64,000 bases of DNA, taken from JAJDIA01 sp031555735. GTDB taxonomy: Bacteria; Bacteroidota; Bacteroidia; Bacteroidales; Tannerellaceae. The stretch is taken from assembly GCA_031555735.1 (NCBI GenBank), contig JAVBUE010000024.1, forward strand, positions 1 to 64,000, given 5' to 3'. The notes beneath the pieces were generated by a model. The model made no database searches. It was given only the letters and a program-made list of their open reading frames with translations, and was not told the DNA's origin. A program made the position numbers and the translations under genes. This document shows positions 49,832 through 60,040 of this stretch, one piece after another. Positions within the stretch are counted from its first letter, which is position 1. Every line of letters starts with the position of its first letter.

Positions 49832-52252
49832 CTATGATTGTTTATGATATTTCAGACGGGAAACAACCGCCAGCGCAGCAATCACGGCAGCGGCTATATA
49901 TAAATAGGTAAAGATGCCGCTTACGTCGTCGTTCTGCCCATACGAATGCATCCCGCTCAGGAAGTAGTTCACGCCGAAGTAGGTCATCAGCACCGTCGCA
50001 AACGAGAGGACAGACATGAGGTTAAACAGCCACGGATCATCCCACTTCTTCACTAAACGCAGATGCAGGGTGATGGCATAAGCCACCAACGTAATCAGCG
50101 CCCAGGTCTCTTTGGGATCCCATCCCCAGTAACGCCCCCACGATTCATTCGCCCAGACGGCGCCGAGGAATGTACCGATCGTCATCAGCCCCAGGCCTAC
50201 GATCATCGCCATTTCGTTGACGATACTCAGTTCTTCGATACGCCGGTCAAGCATCACCTTGTTGTTGGCCGACGAGCAGGAGATCATCACCAGGTTCGTC
50301 AACCCGATCAGGCAACAGATACCGAAGAAACCATACGCCGCCATAATCACCGACACATGGAACATAAGCCAGGGTGATTTCAGTACCGGCACCAACGGAT
50401 TGATCTGCGGATCCATCCAACTCAGTCCGGATACAAAAAGGATGATACCACTGAAGAGCGTAGCCAACGCGAAGGTGATCGTACTCTTGCGTACGAACAT
50501 CAGTCCGGCAAAAACCGTAGCCCAGGCCACATACACCATCGTTTCGTACGAATTGCTCCACGGGGCATAACCGGCGATATACCACCGCATCCCCATGCCG
50601 AGCATATGATAATGGAATACCACCAGCACACCGATACCCAGCAGCCAAACCACATATTTAATCCACTTCCGCGGGTTGAACAAACCGGCGAAAGCCAATA
50701 TAAGCAGCAGTCCGCCCAGGATCAGATAACCAATCTTACACCAGCGGAATACATCCATGCGATTGTATTTCAATTCGGTTTCAATGCGCTTGGGGCTGAT
50801 ATCGAGTGTTTTGTTCTTCTTATCCTGATAGGTATGGATCATGTCTATGATCTCGTCCGGCTTAGTCCAGTTGCCGCTTTGCATGGAGGCGCGTACCTCA
50901 CCGACATACCATTCCATGATGCGGGAAACGAAAAGCGAGTCTTGTCCGGTAAATACCGACAGGTCGTCGCCCTGGGCATACCAGGTGTGGTTAGGGTCGT
51001 TGGCATCGGGGAAAAGGTTCAGCAACTGATGGTTGAACAACTGGTGCAGGATGTTCACCTGCTCATCCAGTTTGAAAAGATCCTTATCGAATTTGGTGCG
51101 TTGGACAGGCATGCGGTTGTACGCTTCTTCCAACCGTTCCTGCAACTTATAGCCACCCTCGTCCGTAAACATTTCGATATACGCGCACTCATCTTTAGAC
51201 AGGCTGAAGAAGGAGGCGACATCTTCGTTCGGGAGAGCGATGAAGGGAACGCGCATCCACATATCCGGCAAGGCCAGGAGGCTGACCAGGAATTGATCGG
51301 CATTGAGCGTACCGATGGTAGGCGACTTATGCAGTTTGCGAAGTATTTCAGAGGCAAAGGTATTCACCGGAACCATTCGTCCGTTGGGCAACTGGATGGG
51401 GAGTGCGCCGAACTTCGCCGCGTGGTCGGCCGGTACGGCATGCCGCTCGATCGCATCCAACACAGGCGAAGTGGCAGGAGCAACAGCATGCAAGGAAAGG
51501 GAGGAAAGGATGACAAGCAAGACAGCAGCGGCTTTCCGCAGTTCCTTCAGCCGGCGGCTGAGAAAACGGAAACGCCCGTGTTTATCGAAAAGGGCGAAAA
51601 GAAAACCCAAAGCCATCAGCAGATAGCCGCCATAGGTGATCGTACGTCCGGCTACATCTTTGTTGACGGAGAGGATCGTTCCCTGTTCGTCTTTATCATA
51701 CGAAGCCTGGAAAAGACGATAGCCTTTGATGTCGAGTACATTATTCATATACACCCGTTCCTTGCGGGTTGTACCGTCCACATGGATCAACAACTCACTC
51801 TCGTAGGAAGAGGGGCTGGAAGAGCCCGGATAACGGGTTAAGGTAAATTTGACCAGCTCCACCTGGAAAGGTAGCGTGTGCCAGGTCGTTTCTTTGGCAG
51901 TGCGGACTGCCACACGGTCGGTCGTCTCTCCCTGCCGGATATGCAGGATACCCTCTTCACTGAAAAGGTGCGAGGTCATGGCGCCCGCCAGTATCACCAC
52001 AAAGGAAGAATGCAGGAGGATCATTCCCCACTTACGCTGCCGGATCAGCGCATGATGGCGTACGGCAGCCAGGAAATTAACGATCAGCAGGAATTGTAAC
52101 AGTATAAATACCGGCGAATAGTAAATCATCGCCTTGGCAGCCTCCGTACCATGATATTTCTCGACGAAGGTAGCCAACGCAAGCCCGACGGCATAGACAA
52201 CCAACATAACTATCGTTGTCCGATAAGAAGAAAGGATTCGCTCAAGCATCAT
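49832..52252 (-). CDS. Fused ResB-CcsA cytochrome c assembly protein
   Basis: An 806-residue fusion. The N-terminal part is ResB/Ccs1-like (four membrane helices and a periplasmic domain). The C-terminal part (from about residue 505) is CcsA with the heme-handling tryptophan motif WGRYWGWDPKETWALITL and conserved His residues in flanking loops. System II proteins of this kind export heme and attach it to CxxCH of periplasmic proteins. Two proteins with CxxCH pairs are encoded in the same operon, so dedicated maturation is a reasonable inference. Confidence 0.9.
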   Translation of the reverse strand: MMLERILSSYRTTIVMLVVYAVGLALATFVEKYHGTEAAKAMIYYSPVFILLQFLLIVNFLAAVRHHALIRQRKWGMILLHSSFVVILAGAMTSHLFSEEGILHIRQGETTDRVAVRTAKETTWHTLPFQVELVKFTLTRYPGSSSPSSYESELLIHVDGTTRKERVYMNNVLDIKGYRLFQASYDKDEQGTILSVNKDVAGRTITYGGYLLMALGFLFALFDKHGRFRFLSRRLKELRKAAAVLLVILSSLSLHAVAPATSPVLDAIERHAVPADHAAKFGALPIQLPNGRMVPVNTFASEILRKLHKSPTIGTLNADQFLVSLLALPDMWMRVPFIALPNEDVASFFSLSKDECAYIEMFTDEGGYKLQERLEEAYNRMPVQRTKFDKDLFKLDEQVNILHQLFNHQLLNLFPDANDPNHTWYAQGDDLSVFTGQDSLFVSRIMEWYVGEVRASMQSGNWTKPDEIIDMIHTYQDKKNKTLDISPKRIETELKYNRMDVFRWCKIGYLILGGLLLILAFAGLFNPRKWIKYVVWLLGIGVLVVFHYHMLGMGMRWYIAGYAPWSNSYETMVYVAWATVFAGLMFVRKSTITFALATLFSGIILFVSGLSWMDPQINPLVPVLKSPWLMFHVSVIMAAYGFFGICCLIGLTNLVMISCSSANNKVMLDRRIEELSIVNEMAMIVGLGLMTIGTFLGAVWANESWGRYWGWDPKETWALITLVAYAITLHLRLVKKWDDPWLFNLMSVLSFATVLMTYFGVNYFLSGMHSYGQNDDVSGIFTYLYIAAAVIAALAVVSRLKYHKQS

Positions 52253-52257
52253 ACAAT

Positions 52258-52362
52258 TTTTAATGATTAATGATTAGTGATTAATGATTAATAAAAAAAT
52301 ACACACCATACAGATCCGGTTTTTGTAATTAATCATTAACCATTAATCATTAATCACTATTA
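52258..52362. repeat. ATTAATC/GATTAAT heptamer spacers, two blocks
   Basis: The 111-bp gap between the 1330-residue di-heme gene and ccsBA holds GATTAATGATTAGTGATTAA (52258-52296) and, inverted, CATTAACCATTAATCATTAA (52329-52362). The two blocks could pair as a long hairpin in RNA. Confidence 0.65.
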
Positions 52363-52363
52363 G

Positions 52364-55300
52364 TCAGTCTTCAATAATTACCCGGAAGCCCACGTTGAAT
52401 ACGCGCTGCCAGGGATAATAAGCCTTACGGGCGTATGCGGTGGAGAACTTCGGACGTTCGGTCCAGGAACCACCTCGGGCTACCTTATACTCGGATGCGA
52501 CTTTGGTCTTTTCCGTGTAGGGGTATGGGAGGTAGTCGGAACAGGTCCATTCGGCGATGTTACCGTGCATACTATACAAACCAAAGGGGTTCTTGTCGAA
52601 CTTCTTCGAGTCGGTCTGGATCATGTACCCGTCGTTCACACTTTCCGCTTTGGGCAGGTAGCTATAGTACGGATACCAGAAAGCGGTATGAGGCATCGGC
52701 TGCGGGTCGATTCCGCTCACGGCGAAGTTAGTGGTGGTGGCATCGGCCAGGTTCTCCATCTTACCGAAGTCGGCATTCATATTCCCATACCAGAAAGCTT
52801 CGTCACTACCGCCGCGGCAAGCCCACTCCCACTGTGCTTCGGTAGGGAGGGTAATCCTGAGGCCGGTCTTTTCACTCAGCTTACGGCACCAATCCATCGC
52901 ATCTTCATAGCTCACGCGGATCACGGGCTGATACGGCAGGTTGGCATCGTACCCGGGACGGGTATGATCTTTCCACAACTGATCCGTATAGCGGCTGTTG
53001 TGTTCGGGGGTGAGCACGGCATACTGCTCGTTAGTCACTTCCACTTCAGCCATCCAGAACGACTTGCCGATCTTCACCTTCGATTCGGGACGTGCGTCGG
53101 ATTCACCCCGGTTGCTCCCCATCACGAACTGCCCGGCCGGGATGCGAACGAACGTCATCTTGATACCCGGAGCCAGAGTGATTTCCTTGCGGGTCTCCTT
53201 TTCCTTCGCCAGCATGGCGGTGATGGCATCAGGAGTTAACGGCCAGCCTTTCAGGGTTACTTCCTTCAACTTTTCGGGAGCCTTCTGTGCCGGGCGTTCG
53301 GGCTTGATCTCGCCTTTGCCTTTCAGGTATGCGGCATAGTCGGCGATTTCTTTCTGCCAGTCCACACCGGCACCGTTCCCGTATTTGTTGGTCAGCTCGA
53401 TGCGACGGGCGATTTGATCGTAGCCCTTGTACGGGAAACTTTCGATCTTATTGGCATTGAAGTACCCTTTATCCGGCGCGTTATAGTCGATCCAGTTGTA
53501 GAGGGTACGCCATTCCGCATCCGTCAGTTGCACGTTGAAGTGCCCTTTCTTGAGGATACGCACCAGTTCACTGGTATTGGCATAATACTCATACGGTTGG
53601 AGCACCGGCATATCTGCTTCCGGTCCCTGCCGGTGGATATACGGATGGATATTCAGGTAAGCCGTTCCGTATCCACGTTTGTCTTTCTTACCGCCACGCA
53701 GGTCGAAGGCTTTCCCTTCCCCATTGTGACAGGCTACACAGGCACGGTCAAGGATCGGCTGCATCTCCAGGTCGAACGTAAACGAATGGACACCGCCTTC
53801 GGGAGCCGTCAGTTTGACCGGCGCTTTCTGCGAAGCGATTACCCGTTTGGGGATAGCGATCTGGTTCTGGTCTTCGTGGCAACCCACACAAGACACCACT
53901 TCGCCAGGCTGGCCGGTAAACCAACTGCGCATCCACTGGACAGCCGCCCCGTTTTCATCCAGCGGCTGGATGGATACCGGTGTGTTTGCCGGGATCTTAA
54001 AGATCACCGAACCATCTTCTTCAACAGGTACCGTACCGAGGAGACGTTTGATATCCCATCCGCTCTGGATACCCTGCCAGTTGTGGTCGGACTGCGTTTT
54101 CACATAAGCATATTCGTACGCATGCAGACGCAAAGCTTTCACTGTTCCGCGAGGTACGCCGCGCAGGCCTTCGCCTTCGTAGATATCCTGGATAAATACC
54201 GTCGCTTCCTTATCCTTCAGGTTTACCCTGTCGGGAATAGCCGGAGGAGTGGTGGTCTTGCGGACAAGGATCGGGCTTATATACCCTTCGCCTTCCACCT
54301 TGCGCAGGCAGGTCACGTTGTCGAACACATCCACGAGATACAATCCCCACAGGTCCTGTGGATCAAGTTTGGCGGCAACGAGGTAGTATTTGTCGTTCAC
54401 CGGCGTCGGTTTGATAAACTGCGGCCATACGCCGTTCACGAGTTCATCCTTCACCAGCTCTTCGATGGGACGGTTGCGATAAGGAATCTCCTGCACCATA
54501 CCGGCAGCCCCTTTCCGCGCTTTAGTCGGATCGAACACGATCAGCCGGCCGGAGCGGGCGATCCCATGGTGGCCGGAAATGATACCCACGAAAGCCGACG
54601 CATGTCCCGGCAACGGTTGCACGTCGAACGTACTGTTCGGGAACATGGAACCGCTCCCGAAGAGAGCTTTGTTTTCCGTCGCATCCGGATTCATGTGCAT
54701 CACGATACGGGAGTAGTAATGCGTCAGGTCGGTATATTCCCAACGGGTGTACATCACACGGCCGTTGTTCATCACCACCGGATTCCAGTTGGCATCCTGG
54801 TCGAACGTGAGGCGGCGCAGGTTTTTATCTTTCGGGTTGTACAGCACCATATTGCCTACCGGGTCGTCGCCGCTTACACAGGGCACACCCTGATAGCCGA
54901 TATTGGAATTGGCAATGATCCGTCCGTCGGGCAACCATGTGCCATCGTAAAACTCCAGGTCGGGTTCCGGCATATCCATCATCGGTTTGGCGCCCGAACC
55001 ATCCAGGTTGGCTTCGAAGAGGTTCCAACGACGATCGGGCATCAACGAAGTAAACATCACGCGGCTACCGTCCCAGTGCAGTTTCAGGTCGGCGATAGAA
55101 GCCGTGTTCTCCGGCTTATACACCGAACGCATCTGTACCGGGCCGCGCAGGTTGCTCAACTCCACGATCTCGGCATCAAAGCCGGTACGGCGGGCAGACT
55201 CCTGGTTACTCCAGTTGTTGGCCTGCGTTCCCAGCGCCGGCGCCATTGCCGTGCGGGCACTCTTACCCAGCTTAAAGCGGGCGGCCACGATCTTATCAGC

Positions 55301-56356
55301 ATCCAGCAACGGGTTGGCAAGGAGGATGGTCCGTTTGTTCTGCAATGCTTTTTCCGCATCGGCCAGCGCGGCGTCGCTGCCGCTGTAGATCGCATTAAAA
55401 CCTTGTTTCACCTGCCGCTCCAGTTCATCCAGCACGGGCTGGTAACGGGCGGCATCGAAACCTTTCATCTTCTTCATATCGGCGAAGGCGAGGCGGATCG
55501 CTTCGATATTCAACCAGGAGAGGTCGTTCTGGATATTGCTTACGCGCAACGCCTTTTCATACAGTTCGAGGTACGAACGGATCTGTTTGTCCACATCCTT
55601 TTCGGTTTCAATAAGCGCGATGGCTTTCGTGAAATACGATTGATCCTTCAGGCCGGCTGCGATATTCCGGACAGCCGCTTTCTCGGCGGAGGCGTCGGTG
55701 GTGGTCAGCCAGTTTTCCAGCCCCCCCACATACGCGTTGAACGAACCGATCGCTTCCGGATAGGTAGCCAACAGTTTGGTAGCTTCTTCCTGCGGGTACG
55801 TATTCATGATCCGGAAATAGACGCTGCCGACGGTGGACTGGTCGGCCAATCCCACTTCGGCCTCAAAGCGCACATATTCTTTGTTCAGGTCGAAGATCAT
55901 GACACCGTCGGCATGGCAAAGCACGCTATGGTCGTACTTCTTCCCGGCAATCGTCATCGCGTTGCCGTAGAGGTCCTGGTTCTTACGGATATCGCCCGAG
56001 CCGGAGAACCAGTACGACGGAGTCAGCGTATCCAACCAGACGGAAGAGCCGTCGGCTTTGATCAGGCGGGCATTCGCCCATGTCCCCCAGTCCCAGTCGT
56101 TGCCGTCGGGACCGGCAGAGGTGACCAGTACCAGCCTGGTCTGCCCTGTCAGATTGGCCGACATCGGCGCTGCCTGTTGTTTGGCTTTCATCCAGGCAGA
56201 GACGACCGGCATCTGCGCTTTCCGGAGCGATGCGCGCAGTTCTGTTTTTTGTTTGACTGACGCGTCAATCCATGTATCGGCTTTCTGTTGCTTCTTCTGT
56301 GCAGAAGCAACGATGGAAACCGATACAAGGAGCGACACTATTAGTGAGCATTTCAT
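52364..56356 (-). CDS. Large di-heme c protein: NPCBM, HZS-alpha-like and formylglycine-generating-enzyme-like domains
   Basis: A 1330-residue secreted protein (signal MKCSLIVSLLVSVSIVASA). Residues about 75-170 resemble an NPCBM carbohydrate-binding module (KYDHSVLCHADGVMIFDLN). A helical region follows to about 380, then a propeller similar to the hydrazine synthase alpha-subunit middle domain (LHWDGSRVMFTSLMPDRRWNLFE). Two heme c sites are at CVGCH (about 824) and CVACH (about 872). From about 1062 a sulfatase-modifying-factor (SUMF1/EgtB) domain runs to the end (MTFVRIPAGQFVMGSN, LPTEAQWEWACRGG, GNIAEWTCSDYLPYP). Heme attachment would need the CcsBA encoded next to it. The substrate is unknown. 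Confidence 0.82.
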   Translation of the reverse strand: MKCSLIVSLLVSVSIVASAQKKQQKADTWIDASVKQKTELRASLRKAQMPVVSAWMKAKQQAAPMSANLTGQTRLVLVTSAGPDGNDWDWGTWANARLIKADGSSVWLDTLTPSYWFSGSGDIRKNQDLYGNAMTIAGKKYDHSVLCHADGVMIFDLNKEYVRFEAEVGLADQSTVGSVYFRIMNTYPQEEATKLLATYPEAIGSFNAYVGGLENWLTTTDASAEKAAVRNIAAGLKDQSYFTKAIALIETEKDVDKQIRSYLELYEKALRVSNIQNDLSWLNIEAIRLAFADMKKMKGFDAARYQPVLDELERQVKQGFNAIYSGSDAALADAEKALQNKRTILLANPLLDADKIVAARFKLGKSARTAMAPALGTQANNWSNQESARRTGFDAEIVELSNLRGPVQMRSVYKPENTASIADLKLHWDGSRVMFTSLMPDRRWNLFEANLDGSGAKPMMDMPEPDLEFYDGTWLPDGRIIANSNIGYQGVPCVSGDDPVGNMVLYNPKDKNLRRLTFDQDANWNPVVMNNGRVMYTRWEYTDLTHYYSRIVMHMNPDATENKALFGSGSMFPNSTFDVQPLPGHASAFVGIISGHHGIARSGRLIVFDPTKARKGAAGMVQEIPYRNRPIEELVKDELVNGVWPQFIKPTPVNDKYYLVAAKLDPQDLWGLYLVDVFDNVTCLRKVEGEGYISPILVRKTTTPPAIPDRVNLKDKEATVFIQDIYEGEGLRGVPRGTVKALRLHAYEYAYVKTQSDHNWQGIQSGWDIKRLLGTVPVEEDGSVIFKIPANTPVSIQPLDENGAAVQWMRSWFTGQPGEVVSCVGCHEDQNQIAIPKRVIASQKAPVKLTAPEGGVHSFTFDLEMQPILDRACVACHNGEGKAFDLRGGKKDKRGYGTAYLNIHPYIHRQGPEADMPVLQPYEYYANTSELVRILKKGHFNVQLTDAEWRTLYNWIDYNAPDKGYFNANKIESFPYKGYDQIARRIELTNKYGNGAGVDWQKEIADYAAYLKGKGEIKPERPAQKAPEKLKEVTLKGWPLTPDAITAMLAKEKETRKEITLAPGIKMTFVRIPAGQFVMGSNRGESDARPESKVKIGKSFWMAEVEVTNEQYAVLTPEHNSRYTDQLWKDHTRPGYDANLPYQPVIRVSYEDAMDWCRKLSEKTGLRITLPTEAQWEWACRGGSDEAFWYGNMNADFGKMENLADATTTNFAVSGIDPQPMPHTAFWYPYYSYLPKAESVNDGYMIQTDSKKFDKNPFGLYSMHGNIAEWTCSDYLPYPYTEKTKVASEYKVARGGSWTERPKFSTAYARKAYYPWQRVFNVGFRVIIED

Positions 56357-56389
56357 GTATGTAAGATTTGACGGGTTACGAATCTCTTA

Positions 56390-57106
56390 TTACAGTTTGG
56401 CTTTCGGGTTGGTGAAGCGCAGCCCGGCACCATCATGATAGCTTGCCCATTCGTCCACGATAGCGCCTTCCGGTCCCGCCATCAGGAAGTGGAATGATTC
56501 GGATTTCTTGAGGTGGATCACCTCGCCTACGTTTTGTACCACAAAGCACTGGCTCTTCACCGGGCCATGACCGGCAGGGATTTCCGGCGCGTTCGGCGTG
56601 GCATCACCGATCTCCGAGAAGTTGTACGCCCAACCTTTCGTCACCATCCAACTCTCGAACTTGGCAGGATACTGCGTTTTTACGTGGGCATGTTCGGGGA
56701 TCATCTGTCCCGGCAGCAGGTAGATCGCGTGGGCGAAGTAACCATGCTCGGCATCGTTCACCCAGAAGATACCTGCCATACCCACATGTTCAAAGTCGCC
56801 CAGTCCGAATTCGGCCACCCACATATCCTTCTCCATTAACGGGGTATAGGGTACGCCGTAGAACTCAAACATTTCCAGATAAGCCTTTTTGGCTACATCT
56901 TCGTTAAACTTGCCGTCTGTGTAGAAGTCGGCGTTCGTGTACTTTTTCTGAAATTTCATTGCTGTATTCATTTTACTGTTTTCACATTTCGCTGCATCAG
57001 CACAACAGGCTTCTGTGGTTTTGTCGGCTGTTTTCGCGTTACAGGCAACGAGAGACGTTACCAGTAATCCCAGGGACAACGTTTTTGCAAGGACATTTGT
57101 TTTCAT
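56390..57106 (-). CDS. Cupin-fold lipoprotein, D-lyxose isomerase-like
   Basis: A 238-residue protein with lipobox SLVACNAK (Cys22). The core is a cupin barrel: YLLPGQMIPEHAHVKTQYPAKFESWMVTKGWAYNFSEIG gives His-x-His and a Glu metal set, and KKSESFHFLMAGPEGAIVDEW the fourth His. D-lyxose/mannose isomerases of the cupin family share this layout, but those are cytoplasmic, while this one appears exported. It lies between the di-heme protein and the RidA-like gene. An enzyme or a metal/ligand-binding role are both open. Confidence 0.65.
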   Translation of the reverse strand: MKTNVLAKTLSLGLLVTSLVACNAKTADKTTEACCADAAKCENSKMNTAMKFQKKYTNADFYTDGKFNEDVAKKAYLEMFEFYGVPYTPLMEKDMWVAEFGLGDFEHVGMAGIFWVNDAEHGYFAHAIYLLPGQMIPEHAHVKTQYPAKFESWMVTKGWAYNFSEIGDATPNAPEIPAGHGPVKSQCFVVQNVGEVIHLKKSESFHFLMAGPEGAIVDEWASYHDGAGLRFTNPKAKL

Positions 57107-57141
57107 AATTGTTTAATTTGCTTGTTTACGCTTATTTGTAT

Positions 57142-58236
57142 TTAATTTACTGCTATTCCTTCGATCTCGATCAGGAGTTCGTCGCGGCATACATCCGCCC
57201 ACATATACGACACAGGGATATTTAATCCGTAGCCATCCATCAGGCGGGCGGCTTCGGCATAATCCTCCTTATATTTAAGGTACACGCGCGCGATCACGAG
57301 ACGGGCATCACCGGTGAGTTGGGTGATATTCTCCATCGTGATATGCAACTGGCGTTCCAGTCCCACCCCTTTCAGGCTTTCTTCGCCGCGGATGGCGGCT
57401 GTGCCGGATATATAAACCAGGCGGCGGCCGGCAAACGTCATGCTTTTCGCCCGTTCGAACTTGGGTGTTGTCTTTTTCTTTCGCGCCACTTCCAACACCT
57501 GGTTGGAATAGGCATGGGCTGCCACCTGCAACTTGTTATCGATCGGTGTGGCACACGCATCCGGCGAGGTAAAAACCACGGCATCGAGGTCGATCAATAT
57601 CCCACCCAGGTTTGCCCCGATACCGGTAGCGGCGGGATATCCGTTCGTCCAGTTCACCGTGGCGTAAAATTCACTCCGGGCATTATTGAACGACTGGTAA
57701 TGCTGGTCTTCCCCATCGAAACGGGTGATCTGTTCGATGTAGTTCCATTGGCGGATGATCGTGTTGGCCGGGAACCCTTCCTTTTTCAGCAGGCCATCCA
57801 CCAGGCGGAATACCGCTACCGACTGCTGTTCCACCGTATGCCCGGTCACATCTTCCTGGAACCCTCCGGCAAACAGGAAGCGGGCGGAAGGATTCTCCAG
57901 TATCACATACGGTATGCCTTCGTACTGCCGGAACAGGAGGGTATCTTCCGCCGTCGGCACATAGCTGTGTACTTCCAGGATCAGCGGTGCGTTCAGCGGC
58001 GGTTGGGAAACATAACTCAGCGTGGGTGCATGGTTGCCAAACCGTTCCCTGACCTTCATCGAAAGGATATCTTTCCGGACGAGATACTCTTCATTGGTTG
58101 ACGGCGTACCGAAGAAAGCCAGGCGCAACACCACTTCTTTTTCCGGCAACTGATTGATCAACTGATCCACCATATCCGGGAAAGACGCTTTGGTTGCTTC
58201 CAGCAAATGATACTGTATGTTATCGCAATAATTCAT
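57142..58236 (-). CDS. RidA/chorismatase-like (YjgF superfamily) protein
   Basis: A 364-residue cytoplasmic protein (no export signal). The C-terminal half, KSMTFAGRRLVYISGTAAIRGEESLKGVGLERQLHITMENI, is a RidA/YjgF-type fold in the arrangement of FkbO/Hyg5 chorismatases (two such domains in one chain). VARVYLKYKEDYAEAARLM and CRDELLIEIEGIA close the domain. Chorismatases hydrolyse chorismate, while RidA removes reactive imines; the sequence alone cannot tell which, and the active residues could not be compared. Confidence 0.65.
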   Translation of the reverse strand: MNYCDNIQYHLLEATKASFPDMVDQLINQLPEKEVVLRLAFFGTPSTNEEYLVRKDILSMKVRERFGNHAPTLSYVSQPPLNAPLILEVHSYVPTAEDTLLFRQYEGIPYVILENPSARFLFAGGFQEDVTGHTVEQQSVAVFRLVDGLLKKEGFPANTIIRQWNYIEQITRFDGEDQHYQSFNNARSEFYATVNWTNGYPAATGIGANLGGILIDLDAVVFTSPDACATPIDNKLQVAAHAYSNQVLEVARKKKTTPKFERAKSMTFAGRRLVYISGTAAIRGEESLKGVGLERQLHITMENITQLTGDARLVIARVYLKYKEDYAEAARLMDGYGLNIPVSYMWADVCRDELLIEIEGIAVN

Positions 58237-58248
58237 CCTGTTTCCTGA

Positions 58249-60021
58249 TTATAAAGAGTTCACATATTCGGTCAGGGCTTCGATATCGGCTTTGGATACC
58301 TTCTTATCGATCCCGTGCTTATACACTTCAAATACATCCCGCATGGCAGCGGCTCTACCGTCGAACAGGTACGGGGCTGTGCGCCATACTTCGCGCAGGG
58401 TGGGTGTATCCCATCCTTTTTCAAATTCGATATCCGGACCGATACGGTGCATTTTCAGATCGGTATAGTAAGGACCGCTGTGACAGTCGCCGCACTTCAG
58501 GCGTTCGAACACCTTCCGCCCTTCCTTTGCTTTGTCGGAGAGTTCGCCATCTACCAGATACGGGCTGGGTACCGGCGTGAGTGATTTGAGGTAGGCATTG
58601 ACACAGTCCAGCAATTCCTCGTCGGGCTCGTAAAACTGGATCAGGCGGAATCCTTTGTCCACTGCCATCTCGGCAGTGGCGCGGATACCGGAGATCATAC
58701 TCGGCGGCGTGACATGGCTGAAGAGCATACTCTTGCAGTTCTTCGAGTTGCCCACACCGTCGTTCATCAGATCCCAGTTCATGCCGTCCATACGGGCATC
58801 GCCGGGATGGCAACCGTTACAGCTCTGCCAGTTCTGGAAACAATGGGAGGCGTCGTTGTAGTATTTCTCTCCTTTCTGCTCTTTCGACTCCGCCCGTCCG
58901 GGATTCAGGTTGACAGCCGTCAGGTCGAACGTATGGATATCCATCACATTCAGGACATCGGCAAAATAGGTAGGGATAATCAGTTTATCACCCGCCATGA
59001 TCATCTTCCGCGGGCCATTGCCCTGTAAGGGGATACGCTGGCGGATCCCATAGAGGAAGGTGAGGTCGTAGTCGAGCACCGCCTTGTTGGGGTATTTCTC
59101 AAACTTCTCGCGCATCGCCGGATGATCGATCACGCTGATCTCATGCGTGCCCGAATGGGAGATGAAAATAGATTCTTCCGTACAGGTGATGCTCCAGACA
59201 CCGGCGGCCCCTTTGTCGGGTTCATCCACAAGAATGGCGCCCATATACGCCTGTTTTTCGGCATCGATCACGCTGAAGGCACTGGTATTCATCCAGCCTT
59301 GCTGCAATTGGGAAGTGGGAACGGTAAACCGTCCGAGGTTATGCGATACATAGATGTACTTGCCATCGGGGGTGATGCACATGCCACGCAGGGCGTTGCT
59401 TCCGTTGGCCAACTGTATATCTTTTACTTTGGTGAATCCTTTCATCTCGATCACCGACACACAACTGGCCACCACATCCACATCGGCGCGTTGGGCAGGC
59501 AGGTAGTTGGATACGTAGAGGTAGTTACCCTCTTTGCTGAACACCGCGCATTTCGGTTCACGCAATACATGGACGGTACGTACCACCTTGCGCATCGCCG
59601 GATCCACTTCCGTCACCGTTCCGGCAAACTGGTTGCATACATAGATATGTTTCTTATCCGGGCCGAACATCGGGTAACAAGCGCCCGAACCGGTCACGAT
59701 CGACGCTTCCACCCTCCCCGTCGCCAGGGAAAGGATATGCAGGCGGCCTGTGGTCTCGAAAGTAGTCACATACGCCACATCGTCGCCAAGCAGGATGCCG
59801 GTGGGCGTTTCATCCATCGGGAAGGAACGGAGCAGTTGCTGTCCGTCGGCGGTGAACAGGTCCACCCGCTTCAATCCTTTCTGGGTCATCAGTATTTCTC
59901 CCTTTCCGTTCACTACCACGTCGGTGGTAAAGAAAGGCGTATGGTCTGCCGCAGCCGAAAGGCTACAGCAGAACAGACACGCCGTCAAAAAGTTTTTCAT
60001 CATGCATTTTAGCATTTTCAT
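58249..60021 (-). CDS. YVTN beta-propeller fused to di-heme c (cytochrome c peroxidase/MauG-like) domain
   Basis: A 590-residue exported protein (hydrophobic signal within MMKNFLTACLFCCSLSAAAD). Residues about 30-360 are a seven-blade-type propeller of YVTN repeats (KHIYVCNQFAGTVTEVDPAM, GNYLYVSNYLP, GKYIYVSHNLG). The C-terminal part binds two heme c at CNGCH (about 401) and CGDCH (about 509), with the peroxidase/MauG-like WDTPTLREVWRTAPYLFDGRA. Such proteins oxidise small molecules or transfer electrons in the periplasm. It is the first enzyme gene after IclR. The start could also be the Met at codon 7 or 8. Confidence 0.85.
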   Translation of the reverse strand: MKMLKCMMKNFLTACLFCCSLSAAADHTPFFTTDVVVNGKGEILMTQKGLKRVDLFTADGQQLLRSFPMDETPTGILLGDDVAYVTTFETTGRLHILSLATGRVEASIVTGSGACYPMFGPDKKHIYVCNQFAGTVTEVDPAMRKVVRTVHVLREPKCAVFSKEGNYLYVSNYLPAQRADVDVVASCVSVIEMKGFTKVKDIQLANGSNALRGMCITPDGKYIYVSHNLGRFTVPTSQLQQGWMNTSAFSVIDAEKQAYMGAILVDEPDKGAAGVWSITCTEESIFISHSGTHEISVIDHPAMREKFEKYPNKAVLDYDLTFLYGIRQRIPLQGNGPRKMIMAGDKLIIPTYFADVLNVMDIHTFDLTAVNLNPGRAESKEQKGEKYYNDASHCFQNWQSCNGCHPGDARMDGMNWDLMNDGVGNSKNCKSMLFSHVTPPSMISGIRATAEMAVDKGFRLIQFYEPDEELLDCVNAYLKSLTPVPSPYLVDGELSDKAKEGRKVFERLKCGDCHSGPYYTDLKMHRIGPDIEFEKGWDTPTLREVWRTAPYLFDGRAAAMRDVFEVYKHGIDKKVSKADIEALTEYVNSL

Positions 60022-60040
60022 GGTACCGGATCACTATCTT

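Noticed and set aside
53414..56260. 948-codon forward open frame opposite the di-heme protein
   Set aside because: The reverse strand carries CxxCH, NPCBM-like and SUMF1 motifs; the forward frame is rich in Arg and His without any family pattern.
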